This document shows positions 52,545 through 60,704 of a stretch of 64,000 nucleotides of DNA, in pieces; position 1 is the stretch's first letter; each line of letters begins with the position of its first letter. The translations under genes were made by a program, and so were the position numbers. Under the pieces are notes generated by a model. It saw only the letters and a list, made by a program, of their open reading frames with translations, was not told the origin of the DNA and ran no database searches. The DNA lies in NCBI GenBank assembly GCA_900541585.1, contig UQKD01000017.1, forward strand, positions 1 through 64,000. Reading direction: 5' to 3'. The DNA is from an uncultured Alistipes sp. GTDB lineage: Bacteria > Bacteroidota > Bacteroidia > Bacteroidales > Rikenellaceae.

Positions 52545-53423
52545 ATGAAGCGCATTCTGCTGGTTTTGACCGCGCTGCTGTGCGGTCCGGGACCCGGTAT
52601 GGCCGGGAATCCCTTCCTGCGTCCGGAAGGGGCGGCTCCCTTTGTCGTCGCCCACGGCGGATGCAAGCACCTGTTTCCCGAAAACACGATGGTCGCTTTC
52701 GACGGAGCCGTGGCGCTGGGCGTCGACATGCTCGAAATGGATGTCCGGCTGACGGCCGACAGCGTTCTGGTGACACATCACGACGATACGCTCCGGCGCA
52801 CGAGCGACGGCGAGGGCCTGATTATCGGTTACACGCTCGAAGAGCTGGGGCGTTTTAACTTCGGTGCGAAGTTCGCCGGGCTTGAAAAGAAGTATCCCTA
52901 CCGCAATTGCCGGGTCCGCATCACGACGCTGGAGAGTGTTCTGCTGAAGTACGGGAGTGTCAGGCGGATGTTTCTTGAAATCAAGGGCGAGGGCGGCGAG
53001 GGCCTGCGCTGCGCTGAAAAATTGGCGGAACTTCTTCGCCGCACGGCGACGGAGGACCGCGTGCTGGTTTCGGCTTTCAACGACCGGATCGTCCGGCATT
53101 TCCGGAAAGTTTCGCGGGGCCGCGTGCAGACGGCCATGGGGCGGCGGCATGCCCGGAGGCTGGTCGTGCTGAGCAAGATGGGGCTCGGTTTTTTGTGGTG
53201 CGGAAAGTACAAGTCGCTGCAAATCCCCCTGCGCATGGGCAAGGTCCGTCTCGACCGGCCTTCCATTGTGCGCACAGCCCGCCGCAAGGGTATTTCGGTG
53301 TATTACTGGACGGTCAACAGGACGGAGGATATGGAGCGTCTGGCGGCTTTGGGAGCCGACGGCGTGATCACCGACCGTCCCGACCGCGTTCCGGAGGAGT
53401 GGGTCAGAACATCGTCTGATTGA
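52545..53423 (+). CDS. Glycerophosphodiester phosphodiesterase family protein
   Basis: A 292-aa exported enzyme (signal MKRILLVLTALLCGPGPGMA) with the GDPD TIM-barrel motifs VAHGGCKHLFPENTMVAF, LGVDMLEMDVRLTADSVLV (metal-binding Glu and Asp) and HHDDTLRRTSDG. The C-terminal end has YYWTVNRTEDMERLAALGAD. The family normally releases glycerol 3-phosphate from glycerophosphodiesters. Its place after the SusCD trio may mean the glycan carries a glycerophosphate or phosphodiester, or it may be an unrelated neighbour behind the stem-loop. Its 3' end overlaps the convergent AraC gene by 20 bases. Confidence 0.9.
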   Translation: MKRILLVLTALLCGPGPGMAGNPFLRPEGAAPFVVAHGGCKHLFPENTMVAFDGAVALGVDMLEMDVRLTADSVLVTHHDDTLRRTSDGEGLIIGYTLEELGRFNFGAKFAGLEKKYPYRNCRVRITTLESVLLKYGSVRRMFLEIKGEGGEGLRCAEKLAELLRRTATEDRVLVSAFNDRIVRHFRKVSRGRVQTAMGRRHARRLVVLSKMGLGFLWCGKYKSLQIPLRMGKVRLDRPSIVRTARRKGISVYYWTVNRTEDMERLAALGADGVITDRPDRVPEEWVRTSSD

Positions 53424-54247
53424 TACGCCGGTATTTTTTCGGCGTTTGGTTGTAGAGCGATTTGAAAGTTTTGTAGAAGTGTCCCAGGTTCGGGAACCCG
53501 CAGTTGGAACTGATCTCCTTGATCGGCATGCCGGTGATGACGAGTTGTGTGGCGGCGTAGCGCATTTTCAGTTCGTTGGTCAGCTCGGTCAGCGATTTGC
53601 CGAAGTGGAGGCGGACGGTGCGGTTCACATAATCTCCGTTTCTGCCGCACAGTCCGGCGAATCCGGCGCATCCCCGGCGGAAAAGGTCCGGGGTGGTGTA
53701 TTCCTGAATGGCGCGTACGAGCCATACCGGAATGTCCGCGGGGGTGGCGAGGGCTTCATGCAGCGTGATCTGCCGGAAGATGAACAGCAGCAGGCTGTCG
53801 AGTTCGATATTGCTCCGGGAGTGGCTCATCGTCTCCTCGGCGCGTGCCGAAAGCTGGTGCAGGATTTCGGCCGGAAGCTGTATCCGGTAGGGCATTGCCC
53901 CTGTCGACCAGAAATACTGGCCGCTGTCGGGGAAATAGCGTTCGCGGAAATGATGCAGCGTCTCGACGGGAAACGCAATGTTGATCAGCGTGATTCCCCC
54001 CCCCCTTGGTCGATGCCGCGTACGTATGGGCATCCTGCGGCCGAATCATGATCAGGTCGCCCGGCCCGATGCGCAGGCGTTCGCCGTTGACCAGGTGATA
54101 CCCCGAACCTTTCTCGATCCAGAGCAGTTCCGCATAGTCGTGGGTATGGAACGAGAGATCCTGCCGGGAAATGATATTGACGCGGGCCAGGTGGAACGTT
54201 TCGCCCGGATGAAGGAAGCTGGATAATTCGAAAACAGGGATGTCCAT
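53404..54247 (-). pseudogene. AraC-family transcriptional regulator, reading frame broken at a G10 tract
   Basis: A regulator split into two frames. From the ATG at 54247 (MDIPVFELSSFLHPGETFHL) comes an N-terminal cupin sensor domain (HTHDYAELLWIEKGSGYHLV, PGDLIMIRPQDAHTYA). A G10 run then shifts the frame by one. The other frame continues through the rest of the sensor to a C-terminal AraC double helix-turn-helix (LTELTNELKMRYAATQLVIT, NCGFPNLGHFYKTFKSLYNQ). Nine G's would give one 280-aa protein of normal length. It is divergent from the glycyl-radical operon with a 121-base gap and is its likely activator. It may be phase-variable, a recent pseudogene or a homopolymer error. Confidence 0.87.
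53996..54005. repeat. G10/C10 homopolymer within the AraC-family gene
   Basis: Ten consecutive C on the plus strand (G in the gene) near codon 80 of the regulator, between sensor and DNA-binding parts. Removing one base restores the reading frame, as for the tract in the sigma gene at 12525. Confidence 0.95.
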
Positions 54248-54368
54248 GGGGCTGTATGTTTTTGCAATAGTACGGATTATTTGTGGAAAAACCAAACGGA
54301 AATATCGGTACAGGATAATGAATGAGGACTTTTTATTCGAATTGAGACGGTAAAACGTAACTGAAGCT

Positions 54369-55277
54369 ATGACGGAGAACACAGTGACGGGCATGGTCAC
54401 CAAGGTGCAGCGGATGTCGATTCACGACGGTCCGGGCATCCGGACGACGCTGTTTCTGAAAGGGTGCAATTTCCGCTGCCGGTGGTGCCACAATCCCGAG
54501 ACCTGGCGGCGGGAGGCGCAGCTCGAACGGATCGCGGAGCGCTGTATCGCCTGCGGGGCCTGCGTGCCGGTCTGCCGGACCGGGGCCCTGCGTCCGGAAG
54601 AGGGCGGCATCGGCATCGACCGGGAACGGTGCGATGCCTGCGGGCTGTGCGCCGCGGTCTGCCCTGCGCGGACGATGCACCTTGTGGGACGGGAGGTTTC
54701 GGCGGACGGACTGATGCGGGAACTGCGGCGCGACGTGCCCTATTTCGAGGAGTCGGGCGGCGGGGTCACCCTCTCCGGGGGCGAACCGCTGCTCCAGCCC
54801 GCCTTTGTCCGCGAAGTGCTGTCGCGCTGCCGGGCCGAGGGGATCCCGACGGCCGTTGAGACGAACCTTTCCGTGCCTTCGGAGCTGATCGAAGAGTTGC
54901 TGCCGCTGGTCGGTCTGTGGATGTGCGATTTGAAACTGGCCGACGACAGCCGGCATCGCCGGTGGACGGGGATGTCCAACGCCCGGACCGTTGCGAATCT
55001 GCGGCTGCTCGGCCGAAGCGGAGTTCCGCTGATCGTCCGCACGCCGGTCGTGCCCGGTGTCAACGATACGCCCGAAGCCATCGGGGCGGTCTGCGCCCTG
55101 CTCAAAGACCTCGAAGGGCTGCTCTATTACGAATTGCTGGGGTTTCACACGCTCGGCGCTGATAAATACGCCTGCCTGGGCATGGAGAACCCGATGCCCG
55201 GTGCGGAACCTTTGCCGCCGGAACGGCTGGAACGCCTCCGGGAGGCTGCCGCCGCGACGGGGATAAAAGTCAAATAA
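54369..55277 (+). CDS. Glycyl-radical enzyme activating enzyme (radical SAM)
   Basis: A 302-aa activase that uses S-adenosylmethionine to install the glycyl radical on the enzyme encoded next. The radical SAM cluster is at Cys33, Cys37 and Cys40 (CNFRCRWC). Two further 4Fe-4S clusters are at Cys59/62/65/69 and Cys88/91/94/98, typical of activases outside the pyruvate formate-lyase type. The SAM-binding VTLSGGEPLLQP motif is present. It lies 10 bases before the glycyl-radical enzyme. Confidence 0.94.
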   Translation: MTENTVTGMVTKVQRMSIHDGPGIRTTLFLKGCNFRCRWCHNPETWRREAQLERIAERCIACGACVPVCRTGALRPEEGGIGIDRERCDACGLCAAVCPARTMHLVGREVSADGLMRELRRDVPYFEESGGGVTLSGGEPLLQPAFVREVLSRCRAEGIPTAVETNLSVPSELIEELLPLVGLWMCDLKLADDSRHRRWTGMSNARTVANLRLLGRSGVPLIVRTPVVPGVNDTPEAIGAVCALLKDLEGLLYYELLGFHTLGADKYACLGMENPMPGAEPLPPERLERLREAAAATGIKVK

Positions 55278-55287
55278 ACACAGATAA

Positions 55288-57420
55288 ATGAACTACGATC
55301 AGAAACTTGCCAGCCTGCGTGCCCGCAAACTGCGGCAGACACGCGAAAAGATCGAGCGGGAGGGTGTGCTCGACGAAGACGATTACGGGCGGATCGTACC
55401 CCCGGAGGGCCTTTGGAAGATCCGGCCCAACCACCCCGACGGATCGTTCTACGGCTTCGACGCCTGGACGGACAATTTTTGCAGCCTGATGGCCGTGCAT
55501 CCGGTCTATGTCGACCCGGACGACGCCTTTGCCGGGCGGTGGATGTACTTCATGTCCAAGATGCGTCCCAACAAGTGGAATCCGGCCTATCCCTACGACC
55601 ACCTGAAGGCGGACATCGCCCGCTACGACATCATCTGCGGAATCGGCGACGACGCCCATTTCGCACCCGATTACCGGATGGGGCTCGAACTGGGCTGGGG
55701 CGGCCTGCTGGAGAAGATCGCCGCCTGCCGGAAGCTGAATCCCTCGCCCGGGCAGCAGCATTTCTACGACCTGCACGAACGGGCCGTCCGGAGCGTGCAG
55801 GGATGGATCGGACGCCACATTGCCGAGGCTGAACGGCTGGCGGCCGAAGAGCCCGATGCCGGGCGGCGCGACAACCTGCTGGCCATGGCGCAGGTCAACC
55901 GCAATATCCTGAACCGTCCGCCCGAGACCCTGCGCGAAGCCTGCCAGTGGATCGTCTGGTATCACCTCGCTTCGCGCACGTACAACCGCGACGGGGCGGG
56001 AGCACAGATCGACGCGCTGCTCAGACCCTATTACGAACGGGACAAGGCGCTCGGGCTGACCGACGACGAGGCGGTCTATTACCTGGCCTGCCTGCTGATC
56101 AACGACCCGGTCTACTGGCAGCTGGGAGGTCCCGACGAAACGGGCCGGGACCAGACTTCGCGCATCTCCTTTCTGGTGCTCGAGGCGGCCGGGAAGATCG
56201 ACACGTCGCTCAACATCACCGTGCGGGTCCACGACGGGCTTGACCCCGAGCTGTTCCGCGCGGCTGTCGCCTGCCTGATCCGCTATAAGAACGGCTGGCC
56301 CCGCTTCTCGGGCGACAAGGCCCTTGTCGAGGGTTTCATGCGCAACGGTTTCAGCGCGGAGCTGGCCCGCAGCCGGATCGCCGTCGGCTGTAACTGGATG
56401 TCGCTGCCGGGGCTGGAATATACGATGAACGACCTGGTGAAGGTCAATATGGCGAAGGTTTTCGAGGTGGCCTACGACGAACTGCTGGCCTCGGACGCGG
56501 AGCCTTCGACCGGAGCGCTTTGGCGCGGGTTCGAACGCCACCTGGGCCGGGCCGTTCACACGGCGGCCGAAGGCATCCGCCACCACCTGAAATACCAGAA
56601 GTACAACGAACCCGAACTGCTGCTCAATCTCTTGAGCCACGGGCCGCTGGAGAGGGGCCGGGATGTCTCGGACGGCGGGGCGGAGTATTACAACCTCGCC
56701 ATCGACGGCGCGGGGCTGGCCGTCGTGGCCGATTCGTTCGCCGCCCTCGAACAGCGTGTCGAGCGCGAAGGCCGCCTGACGTGGGAGGAGGTCACCCGCC
56801 ACCTGCGGGAGAATTTCGAAGGGGAGGGCGGCGTTGCCGTCCGCAAACTGCTGCAAACCGCACCGCGCTACGGGCAGGAGGATTCCCCGGGCGAATCCTG
56901 GGCCTTGCGCGTCAGGGATGCCTTCGTTGCGGCCGTGCGGCGCGAGACGGAACCCGGCCGGGTCTTCATCCCCGGTTTCTTCTCGTGGGCCAATACGGTC
57001 GGCTTCGGCCTTTCGGTCGGGGCGACGCCCAACGGGCGCAAGGCCGCAACGCCCATCTCCCACGGAGCGAATCCCGTGCCCGGTTTTGCGCTGGACGACG
57101 CGTCGCTCTCGCTGGCGACCTGCATCGCCCGTATCCAACCCGGTTACGGCAACACGGCGCCGATGCAGTGGGAGATCGACCCCTCGCTGGCCCGGCAGGA
57201 CAATGCGGAACTGATCGGCGCGATTCTCCGCACCCATTTCAGGATGGGCGGAACGCTGGTCAACGTGAACGTCATGGACAGGGAGACCGTGCTCGCGGCG
57301 CACGAGAACCCCGAGAAATATCCCGAACTGGTGGTGCGCGTTACGGGCTTCACGGCCTATTTCTCCATGTTGTCGCCCCGGTTCCGGCAGTTGGTCGTCG
57401 ACCGTATTTTGGAAAATTGA
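55288..57420 (+). CDS. Glycyl-radical enzyme of unknown substrate, atypical GCNW active-site loop
   Basis: A 710-aa member of the pyruvate formate-lyase-like superfamily. The glycyl-radical loop is RVTGFTAYF near the C-terminus (Gly687). The active-site Cys is Cys368 in RIAVGCNWMSLPG. Most known eliminases of the family (glycerol dehydratase, choline lyase, hydroxyproline dehydratase) have GCxE with a catalytic Glu two residues after Cys, and pyruvate formate-lyase has a Cys-Cys pair; here neither is present. Length is shorter than most members (about 760-850). With an activase, a cupin and a RhaT-like permease in one operon, a sugar or polyol substrate is plausible. Chemistry unknown. Confidence 0.9.
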   Translation: MNYDQKLASLRARKLRQTREKIEREGVLDEDDYGRIVPPEGLWKIRPNHPDGSFYGFDAWTDNFCSLMAVHPVYVDPDDAFAGRWMYFMSKMRPNKWNPAYPYDHLKADIARYDIICGIGDDAHFAPDYRMGLELGWGGLLEKIAACRKLNPSPGQQHFYDLHERAVRSVQGWIGRHIAEAERLAAEEPDAGRRDNLLAMAQVNRNILNRPPETLREACQWIVWYHLASRTYNRDGAGAQIDALLRPYYERDKALGLTDDEAVYYLACLLINDPVYWQLGGPDETGRDQTSRISFLVLEAAGKIDTSLNITVRVHDGLDPELFRAAVACLIRYKNGWPRFSGDKALVEGFMRNGFSAELARSRIAVGCNWMSLPGLEYTMNDLVKVNMAKVFEVAYDELLASDAEPSTGALWRGFERHLGRAVHTAAEGIRHHLKYQKYNEPELLLNLLSHGPLERGRDVSDGGAEYYNLAIDGAGLAVVADSFAALEQRVEREGRLTWEEVTRHLRENFEGEGGVAVRKLLQTAPRYGQEDSPGESWALRVRDAFVAAVRRETEPGRVFIPGFFSWANTVGFGLSVGATPNGRKAATPISHGANPVPGFALDDASLSLATCIARIQPGYGNTAPMQWEIDPSLARQDNAELIGAILRTHFRMGGTLVNVNVMDRETVLAAHENPEKYPELVVRVTGFTAYFSMLSPRFRQLVVDRILEN

Positions 57421-57432
57421 TCGTAAAAACAG

Positions 57433-57864
57433 ATGATGGAAACCATGAAGATAATCGATGCGTACGATTACGGCGGAACGGGCTATGCCCCGTTTCTGAT
57501 CGGGGACAAATGGCAGGTCGCATTCCTGAACTATGCGCCGGAGGAGGCGCTGGAAAGCATCGTGAAACTGGACGTGCACCACTATACCGACGAAGTTTTC
57601 GTGCTGCTCGACGGCCGTGCGGCGTTGATCAGCGCGCAGGTCGACGACGGCGGGGTTGCTTACGAGGCGGTCGACATGCGGCCTCTGTGCGCCTACAACA
57701 TCCGCCGCGGGGTGTGGCACAAAATCGCGATGCAGCCCGGCAGCCGGGTTCTGATCGTGGAGAACTGCAATACGCACCTGGGTGATTTCGAATTCTACGA
57801 CCTTTCGGCGGAGCAGATTGCCGCCCTGCGGGAGACGGTCGTAAAAGTATGGAGTGAAGAATGA
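57433..57864 (+). CDS. Small single-domain cupin protein
   Basis: A 143-aa soluble protein with cupin motifs HHYTDEVFVLLDG (His-His and Glu, metal ligands) and RRGVWHKIAMQPGS (second-motif His). An alternative start is the ATG at 57445. It may be a sugar isomerase, epimerase or lyase acting before or after the glycyl-radical step, or a binding protein. It lies 12 bases after the radical enzyme gene and five bases before the permease, so it is clearly part of the operon. Confidence 0.82.
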   Translation: MMETMKIIDAYDYGGTGYAPFLIGDKWQVAFLNYAPEEALESIVKLDVHHYTDEVFVLLDGRAALISAQVDDGGVAYEAVDMRPLCAYNIRRGVWHKIAMQPGSRVLIVENCNTHLGDFEFYDLSAEQIAALRETVVKVWSEE

Positions 57865-57868
57865 TATT

Positions 57869-58876
57869 ATGGAGACGAATTATTGGGCCGGGCTGTCGCT
57901 GATCGCGATGGGCGGTTTGTTCGCCGGGAGTTTTTCGGTCCCTTTCAACCGCAGCAAAGGCTGGGAATGGGAGAACAACTGGTTGGTGTGGAGCGTCGTG
58001 GCGCTCGTCGTTGCGCCCTGGGTTGTCGCCGTGGCTACCGTCCCCGGGCTTTTGGGCGTCTATGCTGCCGAGACGGGTCCGCTGGCGGTCGTGGCGTTCT
58101 TCGGACTGATCTGGGGCGTCGGGGCGATCCTCTTCGGACGGGGCATCGACCTGCTGGGCGTCGGCCTGAGCATGCCGATCATGCTCGGGCTGACGAACGT
58201 GATCGGGACGCTGATGCCCGTCGTCCTGCGCGATCCGGGCGGTTTGCTGACCGCTTCGGGACTCCGGCTGACCGCCGGGGTGCTGGTGATCGTGCTCGGC
58301 ATCGTCTTCTATTCCGTTGCCGGGAGCCTGAAGGAGCGGGGTGCGCAGACGCCGCGGGCCGGGGTACGCAGCGGCTTTGTGAAGGGCCTGCTGGTCTGCC
58401 TTGCAGCCGGCATTTTAAGCCCGATGGTCAATTTCGCCTTTGTTTTCGGCGCGCCGTTGCAGCAGCAGGCCCTTGCCGCCGGGACCGATCCGGTCTATAC
58501 GTCCAATGCCGTCTGGAGCATCGCGCTGACCGCCGGATGCCTGGTGAATGCGGGGTATTGCATCTGCCTGCTGCGGAGCCGGAAGACGGGGGCGCTGTAC
58601 CGCGGGAGCCGCCGGGTGAACTGGGCCTGGGCCGCTTTGGCCGGGGTCCTTTGGTACTCGAGCATGATGCTTTACGGCATGGGAGGCAGTTTCCTCGGCG
58701 ACGCCGGAGTGTCGGTCGGCTGGGCGCTGATGCAGTCGTTGGCGATCCTGACGGGCAATCTCGCGGGGCTTTTCACGGGCGAATGGCGCGGAGCCGCACC
58801 CGTGTCGCGGCGGATCATGTGGCTCGGACTGGCGTGTCTGCTGGCCGGGGTGTTCATCGTGGCTTTCAGCAGATAG
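57869..58876 (+). CDS. RhaT-like sugar:proton symporter
   Basis: A 335-aa inner membrane protein with about ten helices of the L-rhamnose-proton symporter type. Characteristic are GGLFAGSFSVPFNRSKGWEW at the start and VGLSMPIMLGLTNVIGTLMP. The ATG at 57869 is used, four bases after the cupin stop; a GTG 15 bases upstream lies inside the cupin gene. It likely imports the substrate of the glycyl-radical pathway, possibly a deoxysugar or polyol. Confidence 0.87.
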   Translation: METNYWAGLSLIAMGGLFAGSFSVPFNRSKGWEWENNWLVWSVVALVVAPWVVAVATVPGLLGVYAAETGPLAVVAFFGLIWGVGAILFGRGIDLLGVGLSMPIMLGLTNVIGTLMPVVLRDPGGLLTASGLRLTAGVLVIVLGIVFYSVAGSLKERGAQTPRAGVRSGFVKGLLVCLAAGILSPMVNFAFVFGAPLQQQALAAGTDPVYTSNAVWSIALTAGCLVNAGYCICLLRSRKTGALYRGSRRVNWAWAALAGVLWYSSMMLYGMGGSFLGDAGVSVGWALMQSLAILTGNLAGLFTGEWRGAAPVSRRIMWLGLACLLAGVFIVAFSR

Positions 58877-58910
58877 TCCCCGCTGCCGATCGGACCCGGT
58901 CCGAATCCGC

Positions 58911-58942
58911 ATAAGTCTCGCATTTGCGGGACTTATTTTTTT
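58911..58942 (+). terminator. Terminator of the glycyl-radical operon
   Basis: ATAAGTCTCGC (58911-58921) pairs with GCGGGACTTAT (58926-58936) with one G-T pair around ATTT, followed by T6. Confidence 0.88.
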
Positions 58943-59185
58943 GTTGCCGTGGATTCCACGGCGATCTTCCGGTCTTCTTCGGGCGGGGCTGCACGGCGTT
59001 CGGCACGCCTTCCGGCACTCCGTAAACGCCCTGTCCCGGCGCGACGGCCGGGCAGGTTCCGGGCCTGCGGCGGTCGTCTTTGCGGTGCAGCATCCTGCGG
59101 TTATACATCTGCTCCATTTGTGCCGGAAATTTGTCAAAATAGGATAAATTGCTGTTCAGGACCCCCGATTGTAGATAATCTTTTT
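58943..59185. other. GC-rich intergenic stretch, content unexplained
   Basis: About 240 bases between the terminator and the V-ATPase promoter. It includes a perfect inverted repeat CCGTGGA-TT-CCACGG near 58947-58962 and otherwise coding-like GC content, with short open frames on both strands that match nothing I recognise. It may be a gene remnant or a small RNA. Confidence 0.35.
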
Positions 59186-59193
59186 TATATTTG
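59186..59193 (+). promoter_or_regulatory. Promoter -7 element of the V-type ATPase operon
   Basis: TATATTTG fits TAnnTTTG and lies 42 bases before the first start codon, in an AT-rich segment. A TTG at 59169-59171 is present but spaced short for a -33 box. Confidence 0.6.
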
Positions 59194-59235
59194 TGCGTTA
59201 AAACCGAAAAACAATAATCAAAACTAAATAACGCT

Positions 59236-59850
59236 ATGGAAAACAAACTTCAACAGTTGACGCAGAAGCTCTACGACGAAGGGCTGGAGAAAGGGCGCGC
59301 CGAGGCCGACAAGCTGGTGGCCGACGCCAAGGCCGAGGCCCGGAAGATCGTCGCCGAGGCCCGCGCCGAGGCCGAAGAGATCGTCAAAAAGGCGGAGGCC
59401 AAGGCCGAGGATGTCTCGAAGAACACCATGACCGAGATTTCGCTGGCCGGCAAGCAGGCCGTCGCCAAAATCAAGTCGGAGATCGCCTCGCTGATCATCG
59501 CCAAGGCTACGGCCCAGGGCGTGAAGGAGGCCGTCGTGGACCCGACGTTCATCAAGGAGATGCTCGTCGCCGTGGCCAAAAACTGGAACGGAGCCGACTC
59601 GGGCAAGGTCGAATTGCAGGCCCTGCTGCCCGAAGGCGAGCGCAAGAAGCTCGACGCGGCGTTCGAGGAGAGCGCGAAGGAGCTGCTCGCCGCCGGTGTC
59701 GAGGTGGGCTGGTCGAAGGAGGTGAAGACCGGCTTCAAGGTGGGCGCCAAGGAGGGCGGCTACTACATTTCGTTCGCCGACGCCGACATCGAAGCGCTGT
59801 TGGCAGAGTACCTGCGCGACAAGGTGTTCCAACTGTTGTTCAAGGCGTAA
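59236..59850 (+). CDS. atpE: V-type ATP synthase subunit E
   Basis: A 204-aa peripheral-stalk subunit. The N-terminal half is a long Ala/Lys/Glu coiled coil (KGRAEADKLVADAKAEARKI), and the C-terminal globular part ends in LLAEYLRDKVFQLLF. It opens the operon and is followed four bases later by the DUF2764 gene. This is the V-type subunit E, not the F-type c subunit that shares the symbol. Confidence 0.88.
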   Translation: MENKLQQLTQKLYDEGLEKGRAEADKLVADAKAEARKIVAEARAEAEEIVKKAEAKAEDVSKNTMTEISLAGKQAVAKIKSEIASLIIAKATAQGVKEAVVDPTFIKEMLVAVAKNWNGADSGKVELQALLPEGERKKLDAAFEESAKELLAAGVEVGWSKEVKTGFKVGAKEGGYYISFADADIEALLAEYLRDKVFQLLFKA

Positions 59851-59854
59851 CGGG

Positions 59855-60688
59855 ATGTTTGCAAACGAATATTATTGTCTGGTAGCCTCCCTGAAGGAGT
59901 ACGCGCTCGACGCCGACACCAAGGGCTTCGACGCCCGGGCCATCGTCTCCGGAATTCTGGAGGATGTGAGCCGCGGCGACGCCCGCGAGGTGCGGCTCCT
60001 GTACGGCTACTACGACTGCGAGAATATCGCCGCCCTGCGTGCGGGGCGCTCGGCGCACAATCCGCTGGGCAACTTCACGCGCGAGGAGCTGGAGGAGGAG
60101 CTGAAAGCTCCGAAGCGGCTTCCCGAGGCGGTCGCCCGCGTGGTGAGGGCCTATGCCGATCCCGAGGGCGAGGATGCCGAGACGGTCGATACGTCGCGGC
60201 GTTTCGAGAAGGAGCTGTTCGGGGCCTACTACGCCGCCTGCGGGAAGGCCGGGAGCCGCTTCCTGCGCGAATGGTCGGCTTTCGACCGGAACCTGCGCAA
60301 CGTTTCGGCGGCCGTCACGGCGCGCGCCGCAGGGCGTGCGGTCGAAGAGGTCGTCGTGGGCGGGGGCGATGTCGCCGAGCAGTTGCAGCGCAGCTCTGCG
60401 GCCGATTTCGGGCTTCGTGGCGAACTTCCCTACATCGACGCGGTGATCGCGGCGGTGAACGACGAGGCCAACCTCGTGGAGAAGGAGCACAAGATCGACC
60501 TGATCCGCTGGAACGAAGCCGCGGAGCTGGCGACCTTCGACTATTTCGACATCAACGCCATCCTTTCCTACCTGGTGCGGATCAATATCGTCGCCCGGTG
60601 GACGCAGCTCGACGCCGCGCGCGGCCGCGAGATGTTCGCCCGCCTGCTTGCCGAACTGGACGGAAAGGAGTTGATTAACAAGGAATAA
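59855..60688 (+). CDS. DUF2764 protein, V-type ATPase subunit C-like
   Basis: A 277-aa, largely helical protein of the DUF2764 family found in the V-ATPase operons of Bacteroidetes and a few other phyla. It sits where subunit C (the central-stalk connector) would lie and probably replaces it. Visible parts are NEYYCLVASLKEYALDADT at the start and FDYFDINAILSYLVRINIVA near the end. Role is inferred from position. Confidence 0.85.
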   Translation: MFANEYYCLVASLKEYALDADTKGFDARAIVSGILEDVSRGDAREVRLLYGYYDCENIAALRAGRSAHNPLGNFTREELEEELKAPKRLPEAVARVVRAYADPEGEDAETVDTSRRFEKELFGAYYAACGKAGSRFLREWSAFDRNLRNVSAAVTARAAGRAVEEVVVGGGDVAEQLQRSSAADFGLRGELPYIDAVIAAVNDEANLVEKEHKIDLIRWNEAAELATFDYFDINAILSYLVRINIVARWTQLDAARGREMFARLLAELDGKELINKE

Positions 60689-60704
60689 ACAATAAAAGCA
60701 TACC

